Source: Flagellimonas abyssi
GTDB taxonomy: Bacteria; Bacteroidota; Bacteroidia; Flavobacteriales; Flavobacteriaceae
NCBI RefSeq assembly: GCF_019457905.1
Contig: NZ_JAHZSV010000008.1
Span: 62,001-126,000, forward strand
Direction of reading: 5' to 3'
Length of the DNA stretch: 64,000 bases
This document shows, in pieces, positions 9,174 to 17,228 of this stretch. The translations under genes were made by a program, and so were the position numbers. The number at the start of each line of letters is the position of its first letter. Positions within the stretch are counted from its first letter, which is position 1. Under the pieces are notes generated by a model. That model was given only the letters and a program-made list of their open reading frames with translations. It had not been told where the DNA came from and searched no databases.

Positions 9174-10112
9174 ATGAAAGGTCCATTATTTTATTCCAAG
9201 ATTTTATTGTTCGGGGAGTACGGTATCATCAAAGACTCCAAAGGACTATCCATACCCTATAATTTTTTTAAAGGAGCGCTAAAATGGGACAACGACAATT
9301 CCGAAATGGCTCAAAAATCGAACAAAAGCCTGAAAGCCTATGCGCAGTATTTGAAAGTGCTCGAAATGAAGGAGGAAGGTTTGGTCTCTTTTGACATTGA
9401 AGCTTTGGAAAAGGATGTGGCAGATGGGATGTACTTTGACAGTTCCATCCCCCAAGGCTACGGAATTGGCAGTAGCGGCGCATTGGTCGCTGCGATTTAC
9501 GACCGCTATGCCACCGATAAAATCACGGTACTGGAAAATCTTACCCGTGAAAAATTGCTTCAATTGAAGAAGATTTTCGGGAAAATGGAATCCTTCTTCC
9601 ACGGCAAGTCTTCCGGACTGGATCCGTTGAACAGTTATTTGAGCTTACCCATTCTCATCAACTCCAAGGATAATATTGAATCCACCAGTATTCCGTCTCA
9701 AAACATGGAGGGAAAAGGAGCGGTTTTCTTATTGGATAGTGGAATGACGGGTGAGACCGCACCTATGGTACAGTTGTTTATGGAGAACATGAAGCAGGAA
9801 GGTTTCCGCAATATGATCAAGAACCAGTTCATAAAACATACCGATGCCTGTGTGGAGGACTTTTTGAACGGTAATGTGAAATCTTTGTTCGGAAATTTAA
9901 AGCAACTTTCCCATGTGGTTTTTGACAATTTTAAACCAATGATTCCGGCTAAGTTTCACCAACTTTGGCAAAAGGGCATCGAAACCAACGATTATTACCT
10001 CAAACTTTGTGGTTCTGGAGGCGGTGGATATATTTTGGGCTTTACCCAAGATTTGGAAAGGGCCAAAAAAGCGCTTGAAGGCCATAATCTGGAAGTAGTG
10101 TACAACTTCTAA
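9174..10112 (+). CDS. GHMP kinase, probable mevalonate kinase
   Basis: A 312-residue GHMP kinase. It has the N-terminal 'SKILLFGEYGI' (motif 1), the ATP-binding 'IPQGYGIGSSGALVAAIY' (motif 2, consensus PxxxGxGSSA) and the C-terminal 'LKLCGSGGGGYILGF' (motif 3). Position between mvaD and a UbiA prenyltransferase supports a mevalonate-pathway kinase that phosphorylates mevalonate or phosphomevalonate; sequence alone does not settle which. The start at 9174 gives MKGPLFYSKILLFGEYG, normal for bacterial mevalonate kinases of this group. Confidence 0.85.
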   Translation: MKGPLFYSKILLFGEYGIIKDSKGLSIPYNFFKGALKWDNDNSEMAQKSNKSLKAYAQYLKVLEMKEEGLVSFDIEALEKDVADGMYFDSSIPQGYGIGSSGALVAAIYDRYATDKITVLENLTREKLLQLKKIFGKMESFFHGKSSGLDPLNSYLSLPILINSKDNIESTSIPSQNMEGKGAVFLLDSGMTGETAPMVQLFMENMKQEGFRNMIKNQFIKHTDACVEDFLNGNVKSLFGNLKQLSHVVFDNFKPMIPAKFHQLWQKGIETNDYYLKLCGSGGGGYILGFTQDLERAKKALEGHNLEVVYNF

Positions 10113-10122
10113 CAGCAAACAC

Positions 10123-11028
10123 ATGCTTAGTAGAAAAAACAAACTCTTGCTGTTTAAGCTATTGAGTCTGTTTTCTGTGGTTCGGGGTTACAATATCCTC
10201 GTGATAACCTTTGCACAATACTTGGCCTCCATCTACATATTGTCACCCAACATTCCTTTGCGTAAAGTGGTTTTGGATGTGAATCTGTTCCTTATCGTTA
10301 CCGCCTCTGCGCTTACCATAGCGAGCGGATATATCATCAATAATTTTTATGATGCGGAAAAAGACTTGATCAACAAGCCTACCAAAAGTATGTTGGATCG
10401 TTTGGTGAGCCAGCGTTTTAAACTGACCACCTATTTTATCCTTAACTTTTTGACTGTTTTTGCAGCGAGCTATATTTCATTTAAGGCGGTTTTGTTCTTT
10501 TCGGCCTATATTTTTGGTATCTGGATTTATTCACACAAGCTGAAACGTATACCTTTTGTTGGTAATTTGGTATCCTCCACTTTGGCCATAGCACCGTTTT
10601 TTGTGGTTTTTGTTTACTACCAGAACTTTCAGACTGTGATTTTTGTACACGCCCTTTTTCTGTTCCTATTGATTTTAGCCCGGGAAATGATAAAGGATTT
10701 GGAAAATATGGCAGGCGATTTGGCGCAGAACTATAAAACCATTCCCATAATATATGGGGCCGGGGTCTCAAAATCCATTATCACCTCTTTGATTGTACTC
10801 ACCTTGGTGCCCGCCCTGTTGCTCATCAAAAGTTTTGATGTCGGCTATATGCATTACTACTTTATGGCCTGCGTGGCCCTTCTTATTCTTTTCTTGATAC
10901 TGTTATGGAAAGCCGAAGGCAAAAGACACTACGTTTGGCTGCACAACATCATCAAATTTATTATTGTAGTGGGCGTTTTCAGTATTTTGTTGATAGATGT
11001 GGATGTGGTACTCAACCGAATTTTGTAA
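10123..11028 (+). CDS. UbiA-family prenyltransferase (geranylgeranylglycerol-phosphate geranylgeranyltransferase-like)
   Basis: A 301-residue polytopic membrane protein with about eight hydrophobic helices. The first polyprenyl-diphosphate/Mg-binding motif is 'NNFYDAEKDLINKP' (Nxxx(D)xxxD) and the second Asp-rich loop is 'REMIKDLENMAGD'. The UbiA superfamily moves isoprenoid chains onto acceptors such as quinone precursors, haem or glycerol-phosphate lipids. Flavobacterial members in this context are usually annotated as geranylgeranylglycerol-phosphate geranylgeranyltransferase, but the acceptor cannot be proven here. It begins 10 bp after the kinase and is probably co-transcribed with it, tying it to isoprenoid supply. 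Confidence 0.85.
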   Translation: MLSRKNKLLLFKLLSLFSVVRGYNILVITFAQYLASIYILSPNIPLRKVVLDVNLFLIVTASALTIASGYIINNFYDAEKDLINKPTKSMLDRLVSQRFKLTTYFILNFLTVFAASYISFKAVLFFSAYIFGIWIYSHKLKRIPFVGNLVSSTLAIAPFFVVFVYYQNFQTVIFVHALFLFLLILAREMIKDLENMAGDLAQNYKTIPIIYGAGVSKSIITSLIVLTLVPALLLIKSFDVGYMHYYFMACVALLILFLILLWKAEGKRHYVWLHNIIKFIIVVGVFSILLIDVDVVLNRIL

Positions 11029-11065
11029 TTCTTTGTTCTTTAGGATTTTTGGAACTTAAAAAGAC

Positions 11066-11073
11066 TACATTTG
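11066..11073 (+). promoter_or_regulatory. Putative -7 promoter box of the pseudouridine synthase gene
   Basis: TACATTTG fits TAnnTTTG exactly and lies 15 bases before the ATG at 11089. It supports that ATG over an in-frame TTG at 11071, which would fall inside the box. Confidence 0.4.
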
Positions 11074-11088
11074 CAAAAAATTCGACTG

Positions 11089-11931
11089 ATGGCGAAATCA
11101 GACAACAACAGAGGTAAAAGACCTTCCAAAAACTTCAAGGGCGGTGAAAGAAAAAAACCGTTCAACAAAAATTTTTCTTCAAGACCCAAGCAGAACGCTC
11201 CCCAGAAAAAATCCAATCCAGATGAGATTCGATTGAACCGCTATATTGCCAATGCCGGGATTTGTTCCCGTAGGGAAGCTGACACTTATATTGCTGCCGG
11301 AAACGTAACCGTAAACGGAAAACCGGTGACCGAAATGGGTTACAAGGTAAAGCGATCCGATGATGTGCGTTTTGATGGAAAGCGCCTTAATTTGGAAAAA
11401 AAGGAATACGTGCTGTTGAACAAGCCCAAAAATTTTATTACTACCACAAGTGATGAAAAAGGGCGCCGTACCGTAATGGAACTGATTTCGAGTGCATCCA
11501 ACAACCGTTTGTTGCCGGTAGGCCGATTGGACAGGAACACCACAGGGCTGTTGCTTTTTACCAACGATGGAGACCTCACCAAAAAGTTAACGCACCCTAC
11601 GCACAACGTACGCAAAATTTACCACGTGCATTTGGACAATAATCTTAGTTTGGGCGACCTCCATAAAATCGAGGCTGGTCTGGAACTGGAAGATGGGCCC
11701 ATATCCGTGGATAGCGTGAGTTACATCCAAGGGGCACCAAAGCGAGAGGTGGGCGTGGAAATCCACAGCGGACGAAACCGAATTGTGCGCCGTATTTTTG
11801 AGCATTTTGGCTATAATGTGACCAAATTGGACCGCGTGGTCTTCGCCGGCCTGACCAAGAAAGATTTGCCACGGGGCCATTGGAGGTACTTAACGGAGCA
11901 GGAGGTAATCAATTTGAAGAATATTAAATAA
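11089..11931 (+). CDS. rRNA pseudouridine synthase, RsuA/RluB family
   Basis: A 280-residue protein with a basic, low-complexity N-terminal tail of about 45 residues (Lys/Arg/Asn-rich), an S4 RNA-binding domain ('IRLNRYIANAGICSRREAD') and a catalytic domain with the conserved Asp in 'PVGRLDRNTTGLLLFTNDG'. The family isomerises uridine to pseudouridine in rRNA, RluB-type members in the peptidyl-transferase region of 23S rRNA. The basic tail is common in Bacteroidota homologues. The ATG at 11089 is preferred over a TTG six codons earlier. It is convergent with the methyltransferase gene on the minus strand. Confidence 0.93.
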   Translation: MAKSDNNRGKRPSKNFKGGERKKPFNKNFSSRPKQNAPQKKSNPDEIRLNRYIANAGICSRREADTYIAAGNVTVNGKPVTEMGYKVKRSDDVRFDGKRLNLEKKEYVLLNKPKNFITTTSDEKGRRTVMELISSASNNRLLPVGRLDRNTTGLLLFTNDGDLTKKLTHPTHNVRKIYHVHLDNNLSLGDLHKIEAGLELEDGPISVDSVSYIQGAPKREVGVEIHSGRNRIVRRIFEHFGYNVTKLDRVVFAGLTKKDLPRGHWRYLTEQEVINLKNIK

Positions 11932-12006
11932 ACAACTGATAGTATTCTTGGAGCGATCGATACAGCGTTCGTTGATTTGTCTCTTTTCAAACCATAGATT
12001 TTTTCC

Positions 12007-12765
12007 TTATTTACGGCATAAGTAGATTTTTTCTGTGCAATCAAATCCATACTTAAATTGTTCTTCTGTGGAGAACGAGTCGATAAAATCATCTTCCGTT
12101 ACCTCAAAGCCGGCATTTGTCAACCGTTCTTTGTAGTCTTGTCCGTACCACCGCACATGGTCACGCCTTCCAAACGCTTTTAACCTTGCTTTGGGGGATG
12201 TTATGGAAAAATCCTCATAAGTTTTTTCTCGATCATAATCAATGGGAACTTGGAATATGCCTAAACCATTTGGTTTCATCACCCTATAAAGTTCTGACAT
12301 TGCCAATGCATCGTTTGGAATATGCTCCAGGACATGGTTGCATAAAATAAAATCAAAATAATCGTCCTCGAACGGAATTTTGGTGATATCGGCCTTCCTG
12401 ACTGGGATGTTGCCGTTATAGTTATAAATATCCGGATGAAGATCGCAGGGAAAATAATCTATCTGGGAAGATTCCGAAAAAATGTCATAAAAGACTTTTT
12501 CGGGTGCAAAATGGAGTAATCTCAATGGTTTGTTGATTAACTCTTTGTCCTGAATATATTTCCAAATCAATCGATGCCTTTCCAGTGAGCCACAATTATG
12601 GCATTTGGAGTTCTTTCTTTTTGTATTTCCAAATGGTCCAAATTCGCGGTACTCTGAATTACAGATGGAACATTGGACAATATTTCCCTTGAATATTTTT
12701 TCCTTTCTCTTTTTAAGGTGTTCCCTATGCTTTTGTTTGATGGAAAATTTAAGCAGGCTGTTCAT
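12007..12765 (-). CDS. Zinc-ribbon class I SAM-dependent methyltransferase
   Basis: A 252-residue protein with a basic N-terminal helix, a CxxC...CxxC zinc ribbon at about residues 32-60 ('CSIC' and 'CHNC') and a methyltransferase type 11 domain: 'FDFILCNHVLEHIPND' (motif post II) and 'RVMKPNGLGIFQVP'. The SAM-binding glycine loop is replaced by 'LLHFAPE', as in several members of this subgroup associated with glycan or unknown substrates. The substrate is unknown. A copy of the 21-bp-spaced direct repeat lies 59 bp upstream of the start, as for five other accessory genes in the window. Confidence 0.8.
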   Translation of the reverse strand: MNSLLKFSIKQKHREHLKKRKEKIFKGNIVQCSICNSEYREFGPFGNTKRKNSKCHNCGSLERHRLIWKYIQDKELINKPLRLLHFAPEKVFYDIFSESSQIDYFPCDLHPDIYNYNGNIPVRKADITKIPFEDDYFDFILCNHVLEHIPNDALAMSELYRVMKPNGLGIFQVPIDYDREKTYEDFSITSPKARLKAFGRRDHVRWYGQDYKERLTNAGFEVTEDDFIDSFSTEEQFKYGFDCTEKIYLCRK

Positions 12766-12823
12766 TATTTTTCAGATTTGAAAAATAAAGATGGGTAAAA
12801 CTGCCCAAAACAATCACTCCCAA

Positions 12824-12853
12824 TTGACGAATGCCCCTTTTGGGTTGACGGAT
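12824..12853 (+). repeat. Two-half-site direct repeat, copy A
   Basis: Half-sites TTGACGAAT (12824) and TTGACGGAT (12845) are 21 bp apart, with GCCCCTTTTGGG between them. This copy is closest to the consensus of the six. It lies in the gap between the GH43 gene and the methyltransferase, 59 bp upstream of the methyltransferase start. Confidence 0.7.
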
Positions 12854-12983
12854 TTACAAAATGTAGACCATTGATGAGGATTTTCTGAACAAAAAGACAT
12901 CAATTTGAAGGGTATCGGATAGTCTCAAATAGGAATTTGGAACATGGGAGTGCCATGTTTGCGGCGAGGTGATAAATTCTTTG

Positions 12984-14621
12984 TTAAGGCTTAGGTTGCT
13001 TTGTAACTTTACCTATTCGGTAATAATCAAAATCAACATATCCGCCTGCTTCTTGTGTAGCATAATTGAACAGTCCAAAACGATAGCCCATAAAGTGCTT
13101 GGTAAAGGTGTACACCATCTGTAACGGTTTGCCGATTGGTTGCCATTCTTTTCCATCAAGACTGTAATAAAAAAGTGCTTTATCGGTATCAAAATCGCAA
13201 TCGATTCTAAAATGGACATTTTCTTGATCAATGGGGACCTGTTCAATAATTTTGGATGTAGTACTTAAGTCGTTATAAGCAAGAACACCTTGTTTCTCAT
13301 CTTCCCCTTCCATATCCAACTTTGACTCAACCATCACAATGAAGTTTTTTCCATCTTCTTTTTTCACACCAACGTATCCGTATTTGTTTTGAAGAGCAAT
13401 TAGGCCTGCTATATCGCCATTCTTCATTTGGGATATGTCGATCAAAGTACTGGCGGTGCTTTTTGGACCAAACGTGCGCTGGGTGAGCATGTTTTTGGCA
13501 AGGAGAACGTTGTTGTCCACGCGTGCTGTGGTAATACGCAATCGCCCAGGGTTTTCCAAAATATCCCAGTTGTTGTTATCAGGGTTGTGGTTCCATTGCC
13601 ATGCGAGCGGCAATTTTGGATCGCTTATATCACGTTCGAATTCATCGGAAGCTACAATTCCAAAAATACCTTTGGAGTTATCGGCTAGATCTAAGCTTTG
13701 CGGCACTTTTCCATCAACGCCAAGTACCGGCCAACCACTTTGGAACGTCACAGGAACCAAGTAGGGGATACGTCCTACACTTCCTCTATCTCCGAACAAC
13801 ATAGCGTACCAATCGCCATCGGGCGTGTTTACCAATCCCCCTTGGGCAATGCCCTTATGTTGTAGGGCGACACGGCCTTCATAAGGTCCTTCAATATTAT
13901 CTGCCCTATGTATGATCACTGAGCGTTCCCATTTGCTTTTTGGAGATGCAATGTTGAACAGATAATATTTGCCATTGATTTTATGTAGCTGGCTACCTTC
14001 TCCTGGTAATCCGCCTACTTCATCTTCACCGAATGCAAGGTTTACATTCTCAATGATTACTTTTTCAAGCCCATTGGGTTTTATATCGGATGCGTCAGGA
14101 AGTAATTCCACCAATTTGATTTGACCACCTCCATAGATCATATATACACGTCCGTTATCATCAAAAAACAGTGAATTGTCGTGCAGAACGGGTTCAAAAG
14201 AATGGGATTCCCATGGTCCGGTCTCTGGGTTTTTGGTTTTGTAAACATGTGTTTTTCCAGAAGTGGCGGAAAAAGTTGACGCATAAAATAGGCCATTGTG
14301 ATATCGTAGGCTACTGGCCCAAGACCCTTTTCCGTAGGCTTCTTTACCATTTTCCAGATTCATTTTGTCGTTTTCCACCAATCGGTCGTAGGCGTAGCCA
14401 GCGATTTCCCAGTTGACCAAATCCTTTGATTTCATGATAGGCAATCCAGGGCTCATGTGCATGGTGGTGGAGCTCATATAATAAGTGTTATTCACTCGCA
14501 TGACGCTTACATCTGGAACATCGGCCCAAATAATGGGGTTTTCTGCAACTTGGCAAGAGGTATTGATTATACCTAAAAAAAAGAGAGATAAAAGGAATCT
14601 ACAGCCCATATTCATCGCCAT
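12984..14621 (-). CDS. Glycoside hydrolase family 43 lipoprotein (beta-xylosidase/arabinofuranosidase-like)
   Basis: A 545-residue predicted lipoprotein (lipobox NTSC, Cys23). Residues 25-320 form a five-bladed GH43 propeller: 'ADVPDVSVMRVNNTYYMSS' carries the general-base Asp, 'FFDDNGRVYMIYGGG' the pKa-modulating Asp and 'GLPGEGSQLHKINGKYYLF' the acid Glu. The remainder is a concanavalin-like C-terminal domain common in GH43 subfamilies acting on xylan or arabinan side chains. Exact specificity is not readable. Three Met codons occur within the first five residues; the most upstream is given. The gene diverges from a large hypothetical lipoprotein. Confidence 0.9.
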   Translation of the reverse strand: MAMNMGCRFLLSLFFLGIINTSCQVAENPIIWADVPDVSVMRVNNTYYMSSTTMHMSPGLPIMKSKDLVNWEIAGYAYDRLVENDKMNLENGKEAYGKGSWASSLRYHNGLFYASTFSATSGKTHVYKTKNPETGPWESHSFEPVLHDNSLFFDDNGRVYMIYGGGQIKLVELLPDASDIKPNGLEKVIIENVNLAFGEDEVGGLPGEGSQLHKINGKYYLFNIASPKSKWERSVIIHRADNIEGPYEGRVALQHKGIAQGGLVNTPDGDWYAMLFGDRGSVGRIPYLVPVTFQSGWPVLGVDGKVPQSLDLADNSKGIFGIVASDEFERDISDPKLPLAWQWNHNPDNNNWDILENPGRLRITTARVDNNVLLAKNMLTQRTFGPKSTASTLIDISQMKNGDIAGLIALQNKYGYVGVKKEDGKNFIVMVESKLDMEGEDEKQGVLAYNDLSTTSKIIEQVPIDQENVHFRIDCDFDTDKALFYYSLDGKEWQPIGKPLQMVYTFTKHFMGYRFGLFNYATQEAGGYVDFDYYRIGKVTKQPKP

Positions 14622-14700
14622 AATGTATTATTTTCAAACAGAGAGTGAAGTTAATTAAAAAAATGTAATTTACACACTTGTATTGTGTTGCTGTAAAAAT

Positions 14701-14781
14701 GCAGTACTGCTATTATGAAATCTATTTCTGGAAAATTGTTATAATTTACTAAAGTCCTTTTTTTAACTTACATTGTAAGTT
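14701..14781. promoter_or_regulatory. Two palindromes between divergent GH43 and lipoprotein genes
   Basis: GCAGTACTGC at 14701-14710 is a perfect 10-bp palindrome. AACTTAC/GTAAGTT at 14765-14781 is a perfect 7-bp inverted repeat around ATT. Both lie in the 204-bp gap between the starts of the divergent genes and could be operators. No regulator is encoded next to them and no function is shown. Confidence 0.25.
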
Positions 14782-14825
14782 CTTGAAGAATTTAATGATG
14801 TGGTTCAGGTCAAAATTAAAAAACC

Positions 14826-16682
14826 ATGTTTCGAAAACATATCCTATTTGTATCGTTCCTTTTTTTACTGATTGCATGCTCAGATGAAGGCTCTTCTAGC
14901 GAACAAGAAGAAGAGCAGATCGTTGAAAATGTCCTAATAGAATTGAATATTGAAAATGACGAAATCATTACTTCGGACGAGATAACCATCACAATAACTG
15001 GAGATGCGGCAATATCCAGTTTAGAGGTTTTTTTGGATAATGGGATGATTCACAAGTTTAATGCACCACCTTTTATCATAAAGATTGAGACAGAGGCATT
15101 AGAGGACGGTGAGCATAGTTTAAAAGTTGATGCCTATTCTGAAGGCAAAATAATAGGGACCAAGACAATATCTGTCAAAATTGATAATGAAGGTCCAATT
15201 TTTGTTTTGGATGATATCTCCGAAAATGAGATTATCTGTGAGGAAGTGCAATTACATCCAAGTATAACAGATCTGGCTTCAAATGTTGAACTACTTCAGG
15301 TCTATATCGATGATTTGCTATTATTGGAAAAGCAAAGAACGACCGATTGTTCTTTTTTATTGAACCCAAGAGAGCTTCCCACAGGTATTGGAAACCTTAA
15401 ATTTATAATGGAGGACACTTCAGGTAATATTACCAAAGATTCTGTTGCAATCAATGTTGCAGACCAGTTCTTTCGAATTAGCTTTCCTAATGATTTTATG
15501 AGGAAGAATATAGAGAAGGTACATGTGTTAATTTCAGATAAGGACGGAAATTATATCGACAGTAAAACACACGAGTCTGGCGAAATCGAGACATTGTCAT
15601 TCTGCTCCATGGAAGAAATGAATCCTGCTACGGAGTTTACAATTTCCTTTATTGAGGACTTTGATAATACCATATTCAACTTTTACGTATACAATAATCT
15701 AACATTGAACATGGTTGGTGAAGAAATCACCTTAAATCAAAAGTCCGGGGGGTTGTCCCCAGCAATACTGAATATCGAAGTGCCCTTTTTTGAGGAAGGA
15801 TACCAAATGAGGGCTTCAGGTCCATGGAATTCGCTTATCTATACCGGCGATGAATTTTCGGGTCATGTCTCAAGAGAGTTCAGTAATGATTTGGCAACAA
15901 ACAAAACATTTATCAGTTACTTTAATTCAAACATCGAAAACAGTTATCAATGGGCCTTTATCAGCGATTTACAATACAGAACATCCTTGCTGGAGGAAGA
16001 TTTTTCAAGTGATGATGTGGAAATAAATAGCTTTGATCTCAATCGAACGTATCAAAGTACGCTGATCAAAATTACTGGATACGAAAATGAAGCTATGTAC
16101 CGAGCCAGAAGCGGCCATTTGCTATACGCAGATTATCTCAGACCAAGTGGCTCATTTACCAACGCATATATTTATCCAAATATGTTTGAGTATACAACCT
16201 ATTGGGGTCAGTTGTTAAACTATACCTTCGAAGGCTCCGGAACCATACCGTCCACGATTACCGTACCCACTGCATCTGTAGATTATAGCTTCTCCAATGA
16301 ACAACTAAGCTTTACCGGGTTGCCTAATTTTGAAGTTGGTCGTCTGCGGTTAGTGGGTACAAGTTCTGGTACTGGATTGCTTACACCTGAAAACCCATCT
16401 GTTAGAATGGAATTTATTTTTGATGGTCAAAATACGAATCCGACGATACCCGAAGTACCTGAAGGACTCTTTCCAGAAGCAGTAACAGAGATGTTTGCAA
16501 ATAAATATTTCGAAATAACACAAGGGGCGGCAGAAAACTACTCGGTCTTTACTTCCTATCAAGAATATATTCAAAACGTATTGGTTCCGTCCGTTCCTTT
16601 TTACATAGCATCACCTTTTAAAGAGCGAGTGTTTAAGTCTCAGGGACCACAATGGTTGCCAGCTAATGAATTTCCATTTTAA
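14826..16682 (+). CDS. Hypothetical Ig-like-domain lipoprotein
   Basis: A 618-residue predicted lipoprotein ('LLIACSDEGSSSEQEEEQ', lipobox Cys followed by a Ser/Glu-rich linker) probably exposed on the outer membrane. Residues about 35-125 and 125-220 look like two bacterial Ig-like beta-sandwich domains ('FLDNGMIHKFNAPPFIIKI', 'ALEDGEHSLKVDAYS', 'PSITDLASNVELLQVYIDD'). The remaining 400 residues are beta-rich without a recognised domain. No catalytic motif is visible. It diverges from the GH43 gene, which may hint at carbohydrate binding, but that is inference only. Confidence 0.75.
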   Translation: MFRKHILFVSFLFLLIACSDEGSSSEQEEEQIVENVLIELNIENDEIITSDEITITITGDAAISSLEVFLDNGMIHKFNAPPFIIKIETEALEDGEHSLKVDAYSEGKIIGTKTISVKIDNEGPIFVLDDISENEIICEEVQLHPSITDLASNVELLQVYIDDLLLLEKQRTTDCSFLLNPRELPTGIGNLKFIMEDTSGNITKDSVAINVADQFFRISFPNDFMRKNIEKVHVLISDKDGNYIDSKTHESGEIETLSFCSMEEMNPATEFTISFIEDFDNTIFNFYVYNNLTLNMVGEEITLNQKSGGLSPAILNIEVPFFEEGYQMRASGPWNSLIYTGDEFSGHVSREFSNDLATNKTFISYFNSNIENSYQWAFISDLQYRTSLLEEDFSSDDVEINSFDLNRTYQSTLIKITGYENEAMYRARSGHLLYADYLRPSGSFTNAYIYPNMFEYTTYWGQLLNYTFEGSGTIPSTITVPTASVDYSFSNEQLSFTGLPNFEVGRLRLVGTSSGTGLLTPENPSVRMEFIFDGQNTNPTIPEVPEGLFPEAVTEMFANKYFEITQGAAENYSVFTSYQEYIQNVLVPSVPFYIASPFKERVFKSQGPQWLPANEFPF

Positions 16683-16696
16683 ATTTGAGGTTCTGA

Positions 16697-17128
16697 TTAT
16701 TGTCGGGAATAATTGATTTTGATACTGCTAAATCCACCAAGGCTATCGTATCCGCACCAGATGCTTCCCCAGTCAAAATTTCGTTTAGTCCCAACCTCTC
16801 TTTGGAGCCAGTTTTTACAATATTCCAAATGTTCCATTTCGTCTTCATAGCTCCAATTGTTCCAATTTTCTTTAAAGTAAAAAGGGACAGTGTTTATAAA
16901 AATTTCAAGGAGAATTAATTTGTTATAGCTAAAACTCAAACGCAAAATAAAATACCTGCCATCGATCGCTACATTTCTAAAGATTATTTTTTGTTCCTGA
17001 GCATCAGAGGTTCCAATTACTTCTGGGTTTTCGCCAAGCATGAAATCCTTTATTATATTGAAATCGGTTTTGGGACCAAATTTTATCCCTTCGTCAATGG
17101 ACAAAGTGCCGGTATTCTTGTCTAGCAT
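16697..17128 (-). CDS. Hypothetical accessory protein
   Basis: A 143-residue soluble protein of no recognised family, acidic to neutral, with a C-terminal pattern 'FDWGSIWCGYDSLGGFSSI' reminiscent of small immunity-like or cassette-borne proteins in this phylum. That likeness is from memory and weak. It is convergent with the Ig-like lipoprotein (14 bp gap). Copy B of the 21-bp-spaced direct repeat lies 66 bp upstream of the start. Coding is supported by a full-length frame with normal composition. Confidence 0.65.
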   Translation of the reverse strand: MLDKNTGTLSIDEGIKFGPKTDFNIIKDFMLGENPEVIGTSDAQEQKIIFRNVAIDGRYFILRLSFSYNKLILLEIFINTVPFYFKENWNNWSYEDEMEHLEYCKNWLQREVGTKRNFDWGSIWCGYDSLGGFSSIKINYSRQ

Positions 17129-17193
17129 CTCTTCGTGTTTTATATATAATTTAACCGAAGTTCTGCAATTTCGGGAGGACAGCTTACCTAAAA

Positions 17194-17223
17194 TTGACGA
17201 ATACCCCTTTTGGGTTGATGGAT
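17194..17223 (+). repeat. Two-half-site direct repeat, copy B
   Basis: Half-sites TTGACGAAT (17194) and TTGATGGAT (17215), 21 bp apart, with ACCCCTTTTGGG between them. The element sits 6 bp from the 3' end of the DUF5916 gene and 66 bp upstream of the hypothetical gene at 17128. Confidence 0.7.
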
Positions 17224-17228
17224 TGCAA

